A DNA stretch of 7,836 bases from Pseudomonadota bacterium (GTDB taxonomy: Bacteria > Pseudomonadota > Alphaproteobacteria > Rickettsiales > Midichloriaceae). This document shows positions 1 through 6,521 of this stretch, in pieces (the stretch's first letter is position 1; every line of letters starts with the position of its first letter). Location: the NCBI GenBank assembly GCA_027621485.1, contig JAQCBG010000026.1, positions 1-7,836 of the forward strand, given 5' to 3'. The notes under the pieces were generated by a model. The model made no database searches. It was given only the letters and a program-made list of their open reading frames with translations, and was not told the origin of the DNA. The position numbers and the translations under genes are program-made.

Positions 1-239
1 CGCTGTATTCTAATTTAAGAGAAATGACAACAAGAGCACTATCTTCTTTAACCCCAAGAGAGGAGAGGGTGCTGAGGATGCGCTTTGGAATTGGTACTCA
101 TAGAGATCATACTTTAGAAGAAGTTGGTCAGGCTTTTTCTGTTACAAGAGAAAGAATTAGGCAAATAGAAGCAAAAGCGCTTAAGAAATTAAGGAGACCA
201 AGTCGCTTGAAGCAACTTCAAGGTTTTGAAGACGTTTAA
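1..239 (+). CDS. rpoD: RNA polymerase primary sigma factor RpoD (sigma-70), C-terminal end, 5'-truncated
   Basis: This is the last 78 codons of the housekeeping sigma factor, which directs core RNA polymerase to promoters. The frame is open from base 3 to the TAA at 237-239, and the rest of the gene lies off the left edge. The translation starts LYSNLRE and covers region 4: the segment [16 protein letters not shown] (region 4.1), then the helix-turn-helix of region 4.2 ([22 protein letters not shown]), which reads the -35 element. The ending [18 protein letters not shown] corresponds to the usual RKLRHPSR..LR.F tail of the family, so the C-terminus looks complete. The internal ATG at 24 is not a start; the homology continues upstream of it. 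The last 59 bases are antisense to the end of the convergent phosphomutase gene. The identification as the primary sigma rather than RpoH or RpoS rests on near-identity to the alphaproteobacterial RpoD region 4 as I know it. Confidence 0.95.
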   Translation, partial: LYSNLREMTTRALSSLTPREERVLRMRFGIGTHRDHTLEEVGQAFSVTRERIRQIEAKALKKLRRPSRLKQLQGFEDV

Positions 240-1617
240 AATAATTTTGTTTTGCAAGTGGGTGTATAGCATGCAGTATACTAAAAATAAAACGCAAGTT
301 TTGCGTTAGTATTTCGTGCGTTTTTGCCTCTGCGTTTATAGTAATGCAAGGCTCTGTATGAGATTGACGCAATAACCACCAAGAGTTTTTCTCTTTGACT
401 CTAATTCCATCTGTAAAATTATATGATACTGAATCTTTCAGCGCACTCACTGTTTTTGCAATGAAATTCTCTACTATTGCGTTGCGATTAACATTTTCTT
501 TGATAATAATTCTAATTTCTTTTATTTGGATATATTGAGATGTAGAGCTTAATATATCATGAAGTAAACTTGGGCTGGAATTCATTATATATAAAAATCT
601 ACATGCAGCAAAAAACCCATCATCAAATCCAAAATTATCTTTAAAGAAGAAATGACCGCTTCCCTCACCTGCAAAAAGTGCATTATGCATACGCATTTTT
701 TGCTTAATTATTGTATGCCCAGTAGGGCTGATAAATGTAATACCTCCCCATTCCTGAATAAGATTAAATGCTAAGTCGCTTATTTTAACATCTCCAATAA
801 TGCGCGCACCTTTATTTTTGATAAGTATATCTTTTGCAAAAAGAAGAAAGAGCGTTTCGTTTTTAATAAAATTGCCATATCTATCTAGAACTTGCAATCT
901 ATCTCCGTCGCAATCAAAAATAAAGCCAAAATCAAATTTTTTTACAGCATGTTGAAAATGAGCCATCCTTTCTCGAGGATTTAAAGTATCGAGAGTAGAT
1001 TCCTCATCGAAAATTTCGTGATTTATGTGCTTTTTGATAAGTTCCCTTATAACTCTATTTGCGCTACCACAATCCCATAAAACTTTAGAGTGAAAAATTT
1101 TATTTTTCTTTAAAACTGCCTTGATATAACTTTGCATTATATCTTTTTCTTCAAATACAGCATTATTTGAATGCGTAATATTAATGCCTTTATTTGCTAT
1201 TTCATAAATTTCAAGCAATTGATTGTGAGATAGAGTCAGTCCAGAAGGCTGAGATATTTTAAAGCCATTATAATTTGTGTCGTTATGAGAGCCTGTAATT
1301 ATTATGCCAGTGCATTGAAATCTACATGAGGCAAAATACAAAGAAGGTGTGGAGGATATACCTATATCTATTATATGTGCGCCCTGAACTTTCAATCCAC
1401 TTATTAGCCATTTGCGCAGTGTATTTGAAGATGATCTAAGATCTCTGCAAATGACTACTTTGATTAAATCTTCATCATAAGTGCGATTATTTTTGAGCCA
1501 TTCGCATAAAAAAATACCCAAATAATAGGCATCTCTTGCAAGCAATGTGATGCCAAACAAGCCTCTTATATCATATTTGCAAAAAATCTTAGGATTAAAT
1601 CTATGAGAGACAAGCAT
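181..1617 (-). CDS. Phosphomannomutase/phosphoglucomutase (alpha-D-phosphohexomutase superfamily, ManB/AlgC-like)
   Basis: This cytosolic enzyme interconverts hexose 6-phosphate and hexose 1-phosphate (mannose and/or glucose), feeding sugar-nucleotide synthesis for surface glycans. The 478-residue length fits the ~460-residue bacterial PMM/PGM family. The family landmarks appear in order: N-terminal [13 protein letters not shown] (7-19); the active-site loop [13 protein letters not shown] (108-120), with the phosphoserine at Ser110; the metal loop DCDGDR (235-240); PTGH..IK (298-305); the sugar-binding loop GEGSGHFF (317-324); and the phosphate-binding loop RQSHTEP (417-423). The loops deviate slightly: SHND replaces the usual SHNP, DCDGD the usual DGDGD, and SHTEP the usual SNTEP, but the catalytic Ser and three metal Asp remain. 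The start chosen is the ATG at 1617; a TTG at 1620 directly before it is less likely. No clear Shine-Dalgarno is present. The last ~27 residues extend beyond the usual family end and run antisense into rpoD. The gene lies 47 bp downstream of the dioxygenase gene, probably on one transcript. Substrate preference cannot be read from sequence alone. Confidence 0.9.
   Translation of the reverse strand: MLVSHRFNPKIFCKYDIRGLFGITLLARDAYYLGIFLCEWLKNNRTYDEDLIKVVICRDLRSSSNTLRKWLISGLKVQGAHIIDIGISSTPSLYFASCRFQCTGIIITGSHNDTNYNGFKISQPSGLTLSHNQLLEIYEIANKGINITHSNNAVFEEKDIMQSYIKAVLKKNKIFHSKVLWDCGSANRVIRELIKKHINHEIFDEESTLDTLNPRERMAHFQHAVKKFDFGFIFDCDGDRLQVLDRYGNFIKNETLFLLFAKDILIKNKGARIIGDVKISDLAFNLIQEWGGITFISPTGHTIIKQKMRMHNALFAGEGSGHFFFKDNFGFDDGFFAACRFLYIMNSSPSLLHDILSSTSQYIQIKEIRIIIKENVNRNAIVENFIAKTVSALKDSVSYNFTDGIRVKEKNSWWLLRQSHTEPCITINAEAKTHEILTQNLRFIFSILHAIHPLAKQNYFKRLQNLEVASSDLVSLIS
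285..314. terminator. Possible bidirectional intrinsic terminator hairpin between rpoD and the phosphomutase gene
   Basis: AACGCAA (291-297) pairs perfectly with TTGCGTT (301-307) around a 3-nt loop. After a small internal mismatch, AAATA (285-289) can pair with TATTT (310-314). Read leftward, the stem is followed by TTATTTTTAG, a fair U-tract; read rightward, by AGTATTTCG, a poor one. The hairpin starts about 50 bases after the rpoD stop, a sensible site for ending that transcript. It sits inside the phosphomutase reading frame, before that gene's stop, which is odd. The stem has only three G-C pairs, so this is a weak candidate seen by eye without an energy calculation. Confidence 0.3.
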
Positions 1618-1664
1618 CAAAAGAACTTAATAATCAAGATTACATGCCATAATATGCAAGTATT

Positions 1665-2516
1665 TTATTCTTTTAAGCCCAACTCACGCAGACGCTCATT
1701 TAGAAAAGACTCTGCTGTATAACCTTGTTTTGTTAGTAGTACTTCGCCTCTTGGATGTAAAAATAAAGGCATTGAATATCTTGAAATATTTGCTGAATCA
1801 TCAATAGGATTGACGACTCTATGAGTTGTAGCTTTCAGAAAATGTTTTGTTAATAAAGAGAGCATATCACCTGTATTTACAATTAGTGATCCTGGATCAC
1901 AAGGCGCTTCATACCAATTATTTTTTGTATCTAAAACTTGTAAACCAGAGGCGGTTGCAGCAGGTAAAACAGTGAGCAAGTTAATATCTTCATGAGGAGC
2001 AGCTCGTACTGCACCCTTTTCCTCATTTTTTGTTAGTGCAGGATAATGTATAATTCGTAGTACGCTCAAATCACTATTTTCGATCATACTAGATAGTGAC
2101 ATACTAAAATCTTTCGTAATATCTTTGGGTAATTCTTTTTCTAGCCAAAAAAGCAAACTCTTTGCAACTTCCAGCAATGCATTATATAAAAGCAGAGTAT
2201 TTTTTTTTGTATCATCTGGGCACGGGCCCCAAATATAGTAATGAAAAAATTCTTTTATATCCTTTATTTTATAACCTTTTGCTGTTTCAGCAATACTTAA
2301 AGGAAAAAATCCGGCCTGTTTATCTTTTGTGAATAAGTATTTTTCTTTATCCTTACTTTGTTTTGAGAAGAAATCTCCCCATTGTTTATAAGTATCGTAG
2401 ATCAAATTTTCGGCAATTGGATGATTCTTAATTACAACAAAGCCAGAATTTTTTAAAGATTCTAAAAAAGATTGACTAGCGTCTCTAGAGTAAAAATCAA
2501 CACTCTGTATGCTCAT
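1665..2516 (-). CDS. 2-oxoglutarate/Fe(II)-dependent dioxygenase, isopenicillin-N-synthase-like family
   Basis: This is a 283-residue double-stranded beta-helix oxygenase. The N-terminal DIOX_N-like part includes the SGFVVIKNHPI strand (24-34), common to this superfamily. The catalytic core carries the iron triad: His175 and Asp177 in APHEDINLLTVLP, and His232 in ATTHRVVNP. The RYS motif (Arg246/Ser248) normally binds the 2-oxoglutarate carboxylate. GLQVLD (191-196) and PGSLIVNTGDMLSLLT (208-223) are further hallmarks of the fold. All residues needed for activity are present. Members range from antibiotic and hormone synthesis to uncharacterised housekeeping oxidations, and I cannot name the substrate. 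The ATG at 2516 is preceded by GGGTG six bases upstream, the most Shine-Dalgarno-like signal at any start in this window. It is divergent from mreB and followed closely by the phosphomutase gene, suggesting co-transcription without proving a shared pathway. Confidence 0.88.
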   Translation of the reverse strand: MSIQSVDFYSRDASQSFLESLKNSGFVVIKNHPIAENLIYDTYKQWGDFFSKQSKDKEKYLFTKDKQAGFFPLSIAETAKGYKIKDIKEFFHYYIWGPCPDDTKKNTLLLYNALLEVAKSLLFWLEKELPKDITKDFSMSLSSMIENSDLSVLRIIHYPALTKNEEKGAVRAAPHEDINLLTVLPAATASGLQVLDTKNNWYEAPCDPGSLIVNTGDMLSLLTKHFLKATTHRVVNPIDDSANISRYSMPLFLHPRGEVLLTKQGYTAESFLNERLRELGLKE

Positions 2517-2574
2517 AATAACACCCGATCTGATAAAATATCTACAAATGCATTAATATTAGCATAACATCATC

Positions 2575-2600
2575 TTAACATACAAGTAATATGATATAAT
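2575..2600 (+). promoter_or_regulatory. Putative extended -10 sigma-70 promoter upstream of mreB
   Basis: A perfect TATAAT lies at 2595-2600, preceded by TG one base upstream (TGATATAAT), the extended -10 pattern, which can work with a poor -35. The nearest -35-like hexamer, TTAACA at 2575-2580, is only 14 bases away, shorter than the ideal 17. Transcription would begin near 2607 and leave a leader of about 160 bases before mreB. AT-rich DNA yields such matches by chance, but the position in the only divergent intergenic region supports it. Confidence 0.4.
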
Positions 2601-2611
2601 TACAATAACAT

Positions 2612-2744
2612 TGCGGTGGATCGGTCTGAAGTATGACGTCTTATTGTCTTCTGCTATACCGCATATGCAATAAATTTACACATGTATGCAACATACAGGA
2701 ATAAAGAAATTGCAATGATATGGAAAGTATCATAAAAGTTTTAT
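2612..2744 (+). promoter_or_regulatory. Inverted-repeat-rich region in the putative mreB 5' leader
   Basis: Several potential stems occur in series. TGCGGT (2612-2617) pairs with ACCGCA (2658-2663) and encloses a second stem, GAAG (2628-2631) with CTTC (2648-2651). TGTATG (2683-2688) pairs with CATACA (2692-2697) over a 3-nt loop. ATGATA (2715-2720) pairs with TATCAT (2728-2733), and ATAAAA/TTTTAT form a near-palindrome at 2732-2744. The 2611-2663 segment is visibly richer in G+C than its surroundings. It matches no riboswitch or tRNA I recognise, and no small ORF in it looks coding. It could be a regulatory leader, a small RNA or chance. Confidence 0.3.
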
Positions 2745-2764
2745 TCTGATATACAAATTTATTC

Positions 2765-3811
2765 TTGACATTCATAGTGTTTAATTTCTTTTCCTCGTAC
2801 ATAGCAATGGATCTTGGTACTGCAAATACTTTGATGTATATGCCAGGAAAGGGCGTAGTTTCCAAAGAGCCTTCAGTTATTGCAATGTTAATACAACATG
2901 GTACCATGATACCTTATGCTTTTGGTAGAGAGGCAAAAATGATGCTTGGTAAGACGCCTGCAGACATCAAAGCAATAAGGCCCTTAAAAGATGGCGTGAT
3001 AGCAGACTTTAGAGGTGCAGAAGAAATGATTAAGTATTTTATACGTTCTGTGCATAAAAAAAGAAGTTTCTTCACGAGGCCAGTTGTTATTGTGTGCGTA
3101 CCTTATGGCGCGACTGCAGTTGAGAAGCGTGCAATTTATGATGCAGTTGAGAGTGCTGGTGCAAAGGCCGTATATTTAATAGAAGAGCCCATGGCTGCTG
3201 CGCTTGGCGCAGATCTTCCCGTGACAGATGCAACTGGCTCTATGGTTGTGGATATTGGAGGCGGTACAACAGAGGTTGGCGTTCTATCACTTGGGGGCGT
3301 TGTAATAGCAAAATCCATACGTGTTGGAGGGGATGCAATAGATGAATCCATCGCTTCTCATATAAGAAAATATCACAATCTTCTTATAGGAGAATCTACT
3401 GCGGAGCGTATAAAAAGAAAAATAGGCGCTGCGTGCATCCTTGATAACGATGATGATGATATAAGTATGACTGTGAAGGGAAGAGATTTGATAAATGGAA
3501 TACCGAAAGAAATACTACTTACAAGAAAAAAAATTATTGGGAGTATTTTAGAGCCAATAAATCAAATTATTGCATCTGTAAAAGTACTCCTTGAATCTAC
3601 CCCGCCAGAGCTTGCATCTGATATAGTAGAAAGAGGTATTATGTTAACTGGAGGTGGGGCTCTTTTACCTGGCCTTGAGAAGGTTATTGGTGAGGCAACG
3701 GGACTTCCTGTGTTTACCGCAGAAGAGCCATTAGAGTGTGTTGTAAAAGGTGCCGGCAGGGTTCTTGAAAATTTTGGATCGTTAAAGCATGTTTTATTAC
3801 ACAGAGATTAA
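2765..3811 (+). CDS. mreB: Rod shape-determining protein MreB (bacterial actin)
   Basis: MreB forms membrane-bound ATP-dependent filaments on the inner face of the cytoplasmic membrane and guides the lateral cell-wall synthesis machinery. The actin-fold motifs are in order: phosphate-1 loop DLGTANT (16-22), EPSVIAM (35-41), VCVPYGATAVEKRAI (110-124), EEPMAAALGADLPV (140-153), phosphate-2 loop VVDIGGGTTEVGVLSLGGVV (161-180), and the adenosine loop LTGGGALLPGLE (294-305). The 348-residue length matches the family. The start is uncertain. The chosen TTG at 2765 places DLGTANT at residue 16, as in E. coli, while a GTG at 2777 would give MFNFFSSYIAMDLGTANT, also typical. An in-frame stop at 2747 excludes longer forms, and no Shine-Dalgarno precedes either start. 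The hydrophobic N-terminus (FIVFNFF) may serve as the membrane anchor. An acidic run, DNDDDD (227-232), is a local peculiarity. No mreC follows, unlike the common mreBCD order. Confidence 0.95.
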   Translation: MTFIVFNFFSSYIAMDLGTANTLMYMPGKGVVSKEPSVIAMLIQHGTMIPYAFGREAKMMLGKTPADIKAIRPLKDGVIADFRGAEEMIKYFIRSVHKKRSFFTRPVVIVCVPYGATAVEKRAIYDAVESAGAKAVYLIEEPMAAALGADLPVTDATGSMVVDIGGGTTEVGVLSLGGVVIAKSIRVGGDAIDESIASHIRKYHNLLIGESTAERIKRKIGAACILDNDDDDISMTVKGRDLINGIPKEILLTRKKIIGSILEPINQIIASVKVLLESTPPELASDIVERGIMLTGGGALLPGLEKVIGEATGLPVFTAEEPLECVVKGAGRVLENFGSLKHVLLHRD

Positions 3812-3830
3812 GTTTCATATCAAGTTTATT

Positions 3831-3850
3831 AGACTTTTATGAGTCTTTCT
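3831..3850 (+). terminator. Weak hairpin after mreB, possible terminator or attenuator
   Basis: AGACT (3831-3835) pairs with AGTCT (3842-3846) over a 6-nt loop and is followed by TTCTTC, placed about 20 bases after the mreB stop. The stem is only five pairs and the U-tract is interrupted, so at best it would reduce read-through into the RNase J gene. It is not enough to claim that mreB and rnj are separate units. Confidence 0.2.
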
Positions 3851-3895
3851 TCATATGTAATTTACTCCAAAATATTCTTAAAATGAAATTAACGA

Positions 3896-5551
3896 ATGAT
3901 AGAAGAAAAATTAAAAAAATATAAAGATGAAATTTTATTTGTACCACTTGGGGGCGCAAATGAAATAGGTATGAATCTAAATGTTTATTGCTACAAAGGT
4001 AAACTTTTGATTGTTGATGTGGGAATGGGCTTTGTAGATGATGCAGTGCCTGGAATAGATGTAATGTTTCCAAAAATAGATTTTTTAATCAGTCAGGCAA
4101 AAAATATAGTTGGAATAATATTAACCCATGCGCATGAAGATCATATAGGGGGCGTGCCTTATTTACTTTCAGAAATTAACGTACCAATTTATGCTAGTAG
4201 CTTTACGGCAGAAATGTTAAAAGCAAAGCTTAGGGAATTTTATTCCATAAAAGATGAATATAGTATCAATACTGTTGCCCCAGGAGAGAAATTGAATCTT
4301 CAGCCATTTAATATTGAATTTTTTCAAATTACTCATTCAATTCCAGAAAATCATTCTTTAATTATAAGAACAAATGCTGGATGCATGTTTCACACAGGTG
4401 ATTGGAAATTTGATAAAAATCCTGTAATTGGAGATGTTACAAATGAAGCAAAACTCAAGGCCTTAGGCGATGATGGTGTACTTGCAATTGTTTGTGACTC
4501 CACAAATGTTTTTAATGAAGGGGAATCTAGTTCTGAAGGGGATTTAAAAGAAAGTTTAGAGAGTATAATATCAACTAAGGCTGCATCTAATACAATCTTC
4601 ATCACTACTTTTGCATCAAATATAGGAAGAATGCAATCTATTATTGGGGCCGCTCAAAATGCAAATAGAAAAGTTGCTTTAATTGGAAGATCTTTATGGC
4701 GTACATATAATATAGCGAAAGATCTTGGTTATATGAGTAATTTTAAAGATCCTATGACTCAAGATGAAGCTTTAAAGTGCAGCGATAAAGAAAAACTTCT
4801 TGTAATTTGTACTGGTTGTCAAGGAGAATCTAGAGCCGCTTTAATGCAGATGATAGACAAAAAATCTAAAATGCAAATTAAAAAAAATGATGTTGTAATT
4901 TTTGCCTCTAAAATTATTCCTGGTAATGAAAAAAAGATATTTGCAATGATTAATAAGCTTGCCTTAGAAAACATAGATGTTCTTACTGAAAAAGATCACT
5001 TTGTGCATGTTTCTGGTCATCCAGGAAGAGCTGAATTAAGTAAAATGTATGATCTGATTAGGCCAAAAATTTCAATTCCTGTTCACGGAGAAGCGGCGCA
5101 TATAAGAGAGCATGCAAATTTTGTAAAAGGACTTGGCTGTAAAAATGTTATTAAAATGAAGAATGGAGAAGTGGCTTTGATCGCAGAAAAGAATCCTGGT
5201 ATCATAGGATTTGCTGATTCGGGATATGTATTTGTGGATGGAAGTTCTATCATAGATAGCATGAGTCCAATTATAAAAATGCGATCCATTATGAGAGATA
5301 GTGGCGCTGTATTTGTGTCGTTACGTACATCAAAAAATAAAGTTGTAGATTTTACTTGTATTGCGCCAGGGCTTTTAGATGAGAATTATGATTCTGATAT
5401 TATGAAAGATATTAAAATGCAGCTTTCTGAAATATTAAAAGATACAAATGTAATTAATGCATTTAAAAAATCCGCTCAATCTTTTATAAAAAAATTCTCC
5501 AAGAAGAATCTTGGAAAAAATCCAGCCATATTTATAACGCATCATGAATGA
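3896..5551 (+). CDS. rnj: Ribonuclease J (metallo-beta-lactamase/beta-CASP family)
   Basis: RNase J is a cytosolic two-zinc nuclease with 5'-to-3' exonuclease and some endonuclease activity, used in mRNA decay and RNA 5'-end maturation. The 551-residue protein shows the family layout. It opens with FVPLGGANEIGMNLNVY (15-31) and the zinc motif HAHEDHIGG (78-86; His78, His80, Asp82, His83). Further ligand motifs are HSIPENH (147-153), with His147, and HTGDWKFD (166-173), with Asp169. CDSTNVF (200-206) leads into the beta-CASP domain, which carries TGCQGE (306-311). VSGHPGRAEL (372-381) and PVHGEAAHIREHA (395-407) follow, and a C-terminal domain ends in NPAIFITHHE. All catalytic positions I can check are present. 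The ATG at 3896 is the first possible start, because an in-frame TAA lies at 3890. No Shine-Dalgarno is visible. Its TGA end overlaps the annotated bamD start. RNase J is common in alphaproteobacteria, where it can coexist with RNase E. Confidence 0.95.
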   Translation: MIEEKLKKYKDEILFVPLGGANEIGMNLNVYCYKGKLLIVDVGMGFVDDAVPGIDVMFPKIDFLISQAKNIVGIILTHAHEDHIGGVPYLLSEINVPIYASSFTAEMLKAKLREFYSIKDEYSINTVAPGEKLNLQPFNIEFFQITHSIPENHSLIIRTNAGCMFHTGDWKFDKNPVIGDVTNEAKLKALGDDGVLAIVCDSTNVFNEGESSSEGDLKESLESIISTKAASNTIFITTFASNIGRMQSIIGAAQNANRKVALIGRSLWRTYNIAKDLGYMSNFKDPMTQDEALKCSDKEKLLVICTGCQGESRAALMQMIDKKSKMQIKKNDVVIFASKIIPGNEKKIFAMINKLALENIDVLTEKDHFVHVSGHPGRAELSKMYDLIRPKISIPVHGEAAHIREHANFVKGLGCKNVIKMKNGEVALIAEKNPGIIGFADSGYVFVDGSSIIDSMSPIIKMRSIMRDSGAVFVSLRTSKNKVVDFTCIAPGLLDENYDSDIMKDIKMQLSEILKDTNVINAFKKSAQSFIKKFSKKNLGKNPAIFITHHE

Positions 5552-6521
5552 TGTGCAAAAAGTCCGTGAAAGTTTATTGCATCTAATTTTAGATAATGAA
5601 TATATAATGCAATGTATTGAATTGATGAGTCGTAACATTGGAGTTTTAGGTCTCTTATGCAGATATTTTGTTGTTTTTTTTATATGCTCTGCTGTTCCTG
5701 AATGCCTATATGCAAAACAAGGAGTGTGGGATAATATTTCTTTGCACTACTCTCTTGATTCATCTGCTAATTTAAAAGATACAGATAATATAGATGTAAA
5801 ATCTGATACTAGAGAAAATTTAGATGTAATTGATCAGGATCAAATTGATTCTGAAAATTTATATAAAAATGCACTCCGTGCGCTCAAAAAAAGGGATTTT
5901 AAAAATGCCATAAAATCATTACTTGATTTAGAGCGACTATATCCTACTTCAAATCTATCAATCAAATCTGCGATAGTAAGGGCATATGCGCAATATAAAC
6001 ACTATGAGTATGATGCAGCTATATCTACGATATATTACATATTAGCCAAAGATCCGCTGAATAAAAATATGAATTACCTGCTTTATTTAAAGGCGAGGTG
6101 TTTTTATGATAAAATGCCTGATTATGAATATTTTCAGGGTAATAAGGAGGAGATATTGAATGCGTTAAGTAGAGTGATAGAGTTATTTCCGCATTCTATA
6201 TATGCAAAAGATGCATTAATAAAAGTAGAATATGTAATAGACTCATTTGCGCATTATGAAATGAATGTTGGTTATTTTTATTTAATGGAAAATCAATTAA
6301 TATCTGCGCTTGGAAGATATCACTTTGTGTATGATCAATATCCGAATTCTATTTTTGTCGCAGAGGCCATTTACAGACTTTGTGAGATATATAACGTACT
6401 TGGTTTGCGTGCTCCATTGATATATTATTCTAATATGTTAAAAAAACAACATCCCGACAGTCTTTGGACAAAGAGAGTAGAGGATATTCTCATGACTACA
6501 TCTGCAATTAGCACAAAATGA
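5544..6521 (+). CDS. bamD: Outer membrane protein assembly factor BamD (TPR protein, formerly ComL)
   Basis: BamD is the essential periplasmic TPR component of the BAM complex, which with BamA inserts beta-barrel proteins into the outer membrane. Residues ~104-315 show the family pattern: LYKNALRALKKRDFKNAIKSLLDLERLYPTS (106-136, TPR1), then AYAQYKHYEYDAAI (147-160), MNYLLYLKARCFYDKM (176-191), ALSRVIELFPHSIYAKDA (207-224), then MNVGYFYLMENQLISALGRYHFVYDQYPNS (240-269), and a last repeat ending HPDSLW. The first ATG (5544) overlaps rnj by 8 bp, but Met28 (5625) gives a more ordinary export signal: MSRN followed by a hydrophobic stretch GVLGLL..YFVVFFICSAV, with possible cleavage after ECLYA. 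The true start may therefore be 5625. No canonical lipobox ([LVI][ASTVI][GAS]C) is seen at Cys39, Cys48 or Cys54, although BamD is normally a lipoprotein. A long acidic, low-complexity linker (~62-104) separates the signal from TPR1. The stop overlaps murC in ATGA. Confidence 0.88.
   Translation: MNDVQKVRESLLHLILDNEYIMQCIELMSRNIGVLGLLCRYFVVFFICSAVPECLYAKQGVWDNISLHYSLDSSANLKDTDNIDVKSDTRENLDVIDQDQIDSENLYKNALRALKKRDFKNAIKSLLDLERLYPTSNLSIKSAIVRAYAQYKHYEYDAAISTIYYILAKDPLNKNMNYLLYLKARCFYDKMPDYEYFQGNKEEILNALSRVIELFPHSIYAKDALIKVEYVIDSFAHYEMNVGYFYLMENQLISALGRYHFVYDQYPNSIFVAEAIYRLCEIYNVLGLRAPLIYYSNMLKKQHPDSLWTKRVEDILMTTSAISTK

Noticed and set aside
302..336. TGCGTT recurring at 302, 317 and 331 as a short tandem repeat
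   Set aside because: Spacing is irregular (15 and 14) and the intervening bases differ; it falls in phosphomutase coding sequence and is most likely chance.
2556..2590. Minus-strand promoter for the dioxygenase gene (TTGTAT, then TATGCT/TAATAT read leftward)
   Set aside because: A promoter must exist here or nearby, but the hexamers match only 4 of 6 positions and several alternatives are equally good in this AT-rich DNA.
2611..2664. A tRNA or tRNA-like gene between the divergent genes
   Set aside because: The end stem is 6 bp, the segment is only ~54 nt, and there is no T-loop GTTC.A pattern or anticodon arm.
2765..2793. TTGACA at 2765-2770 as a perfect -35 box
   Set aside because: There is no -10-like hexamer 16-18 bases downstream (CTTTTC at 17), and the TTG is more useful as the mreB start codon.
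2641..2907. Open frame on the minus strand across the mreB leader and 5' end
   Set aside because: It lies opposite the conserved start of mreB, its translation shows no recognisable domain, and its composition looks like antisense of an actin-fold gene.
5577..5608. TATAAT at 5603-5608 as an internal promoter for bamD
   Set aside because: The hexamer is perfect, but the nearest -35-like TTGCAT is 20 bases away and the site is inside AT-rich coding sequence where chance matches are frequent.
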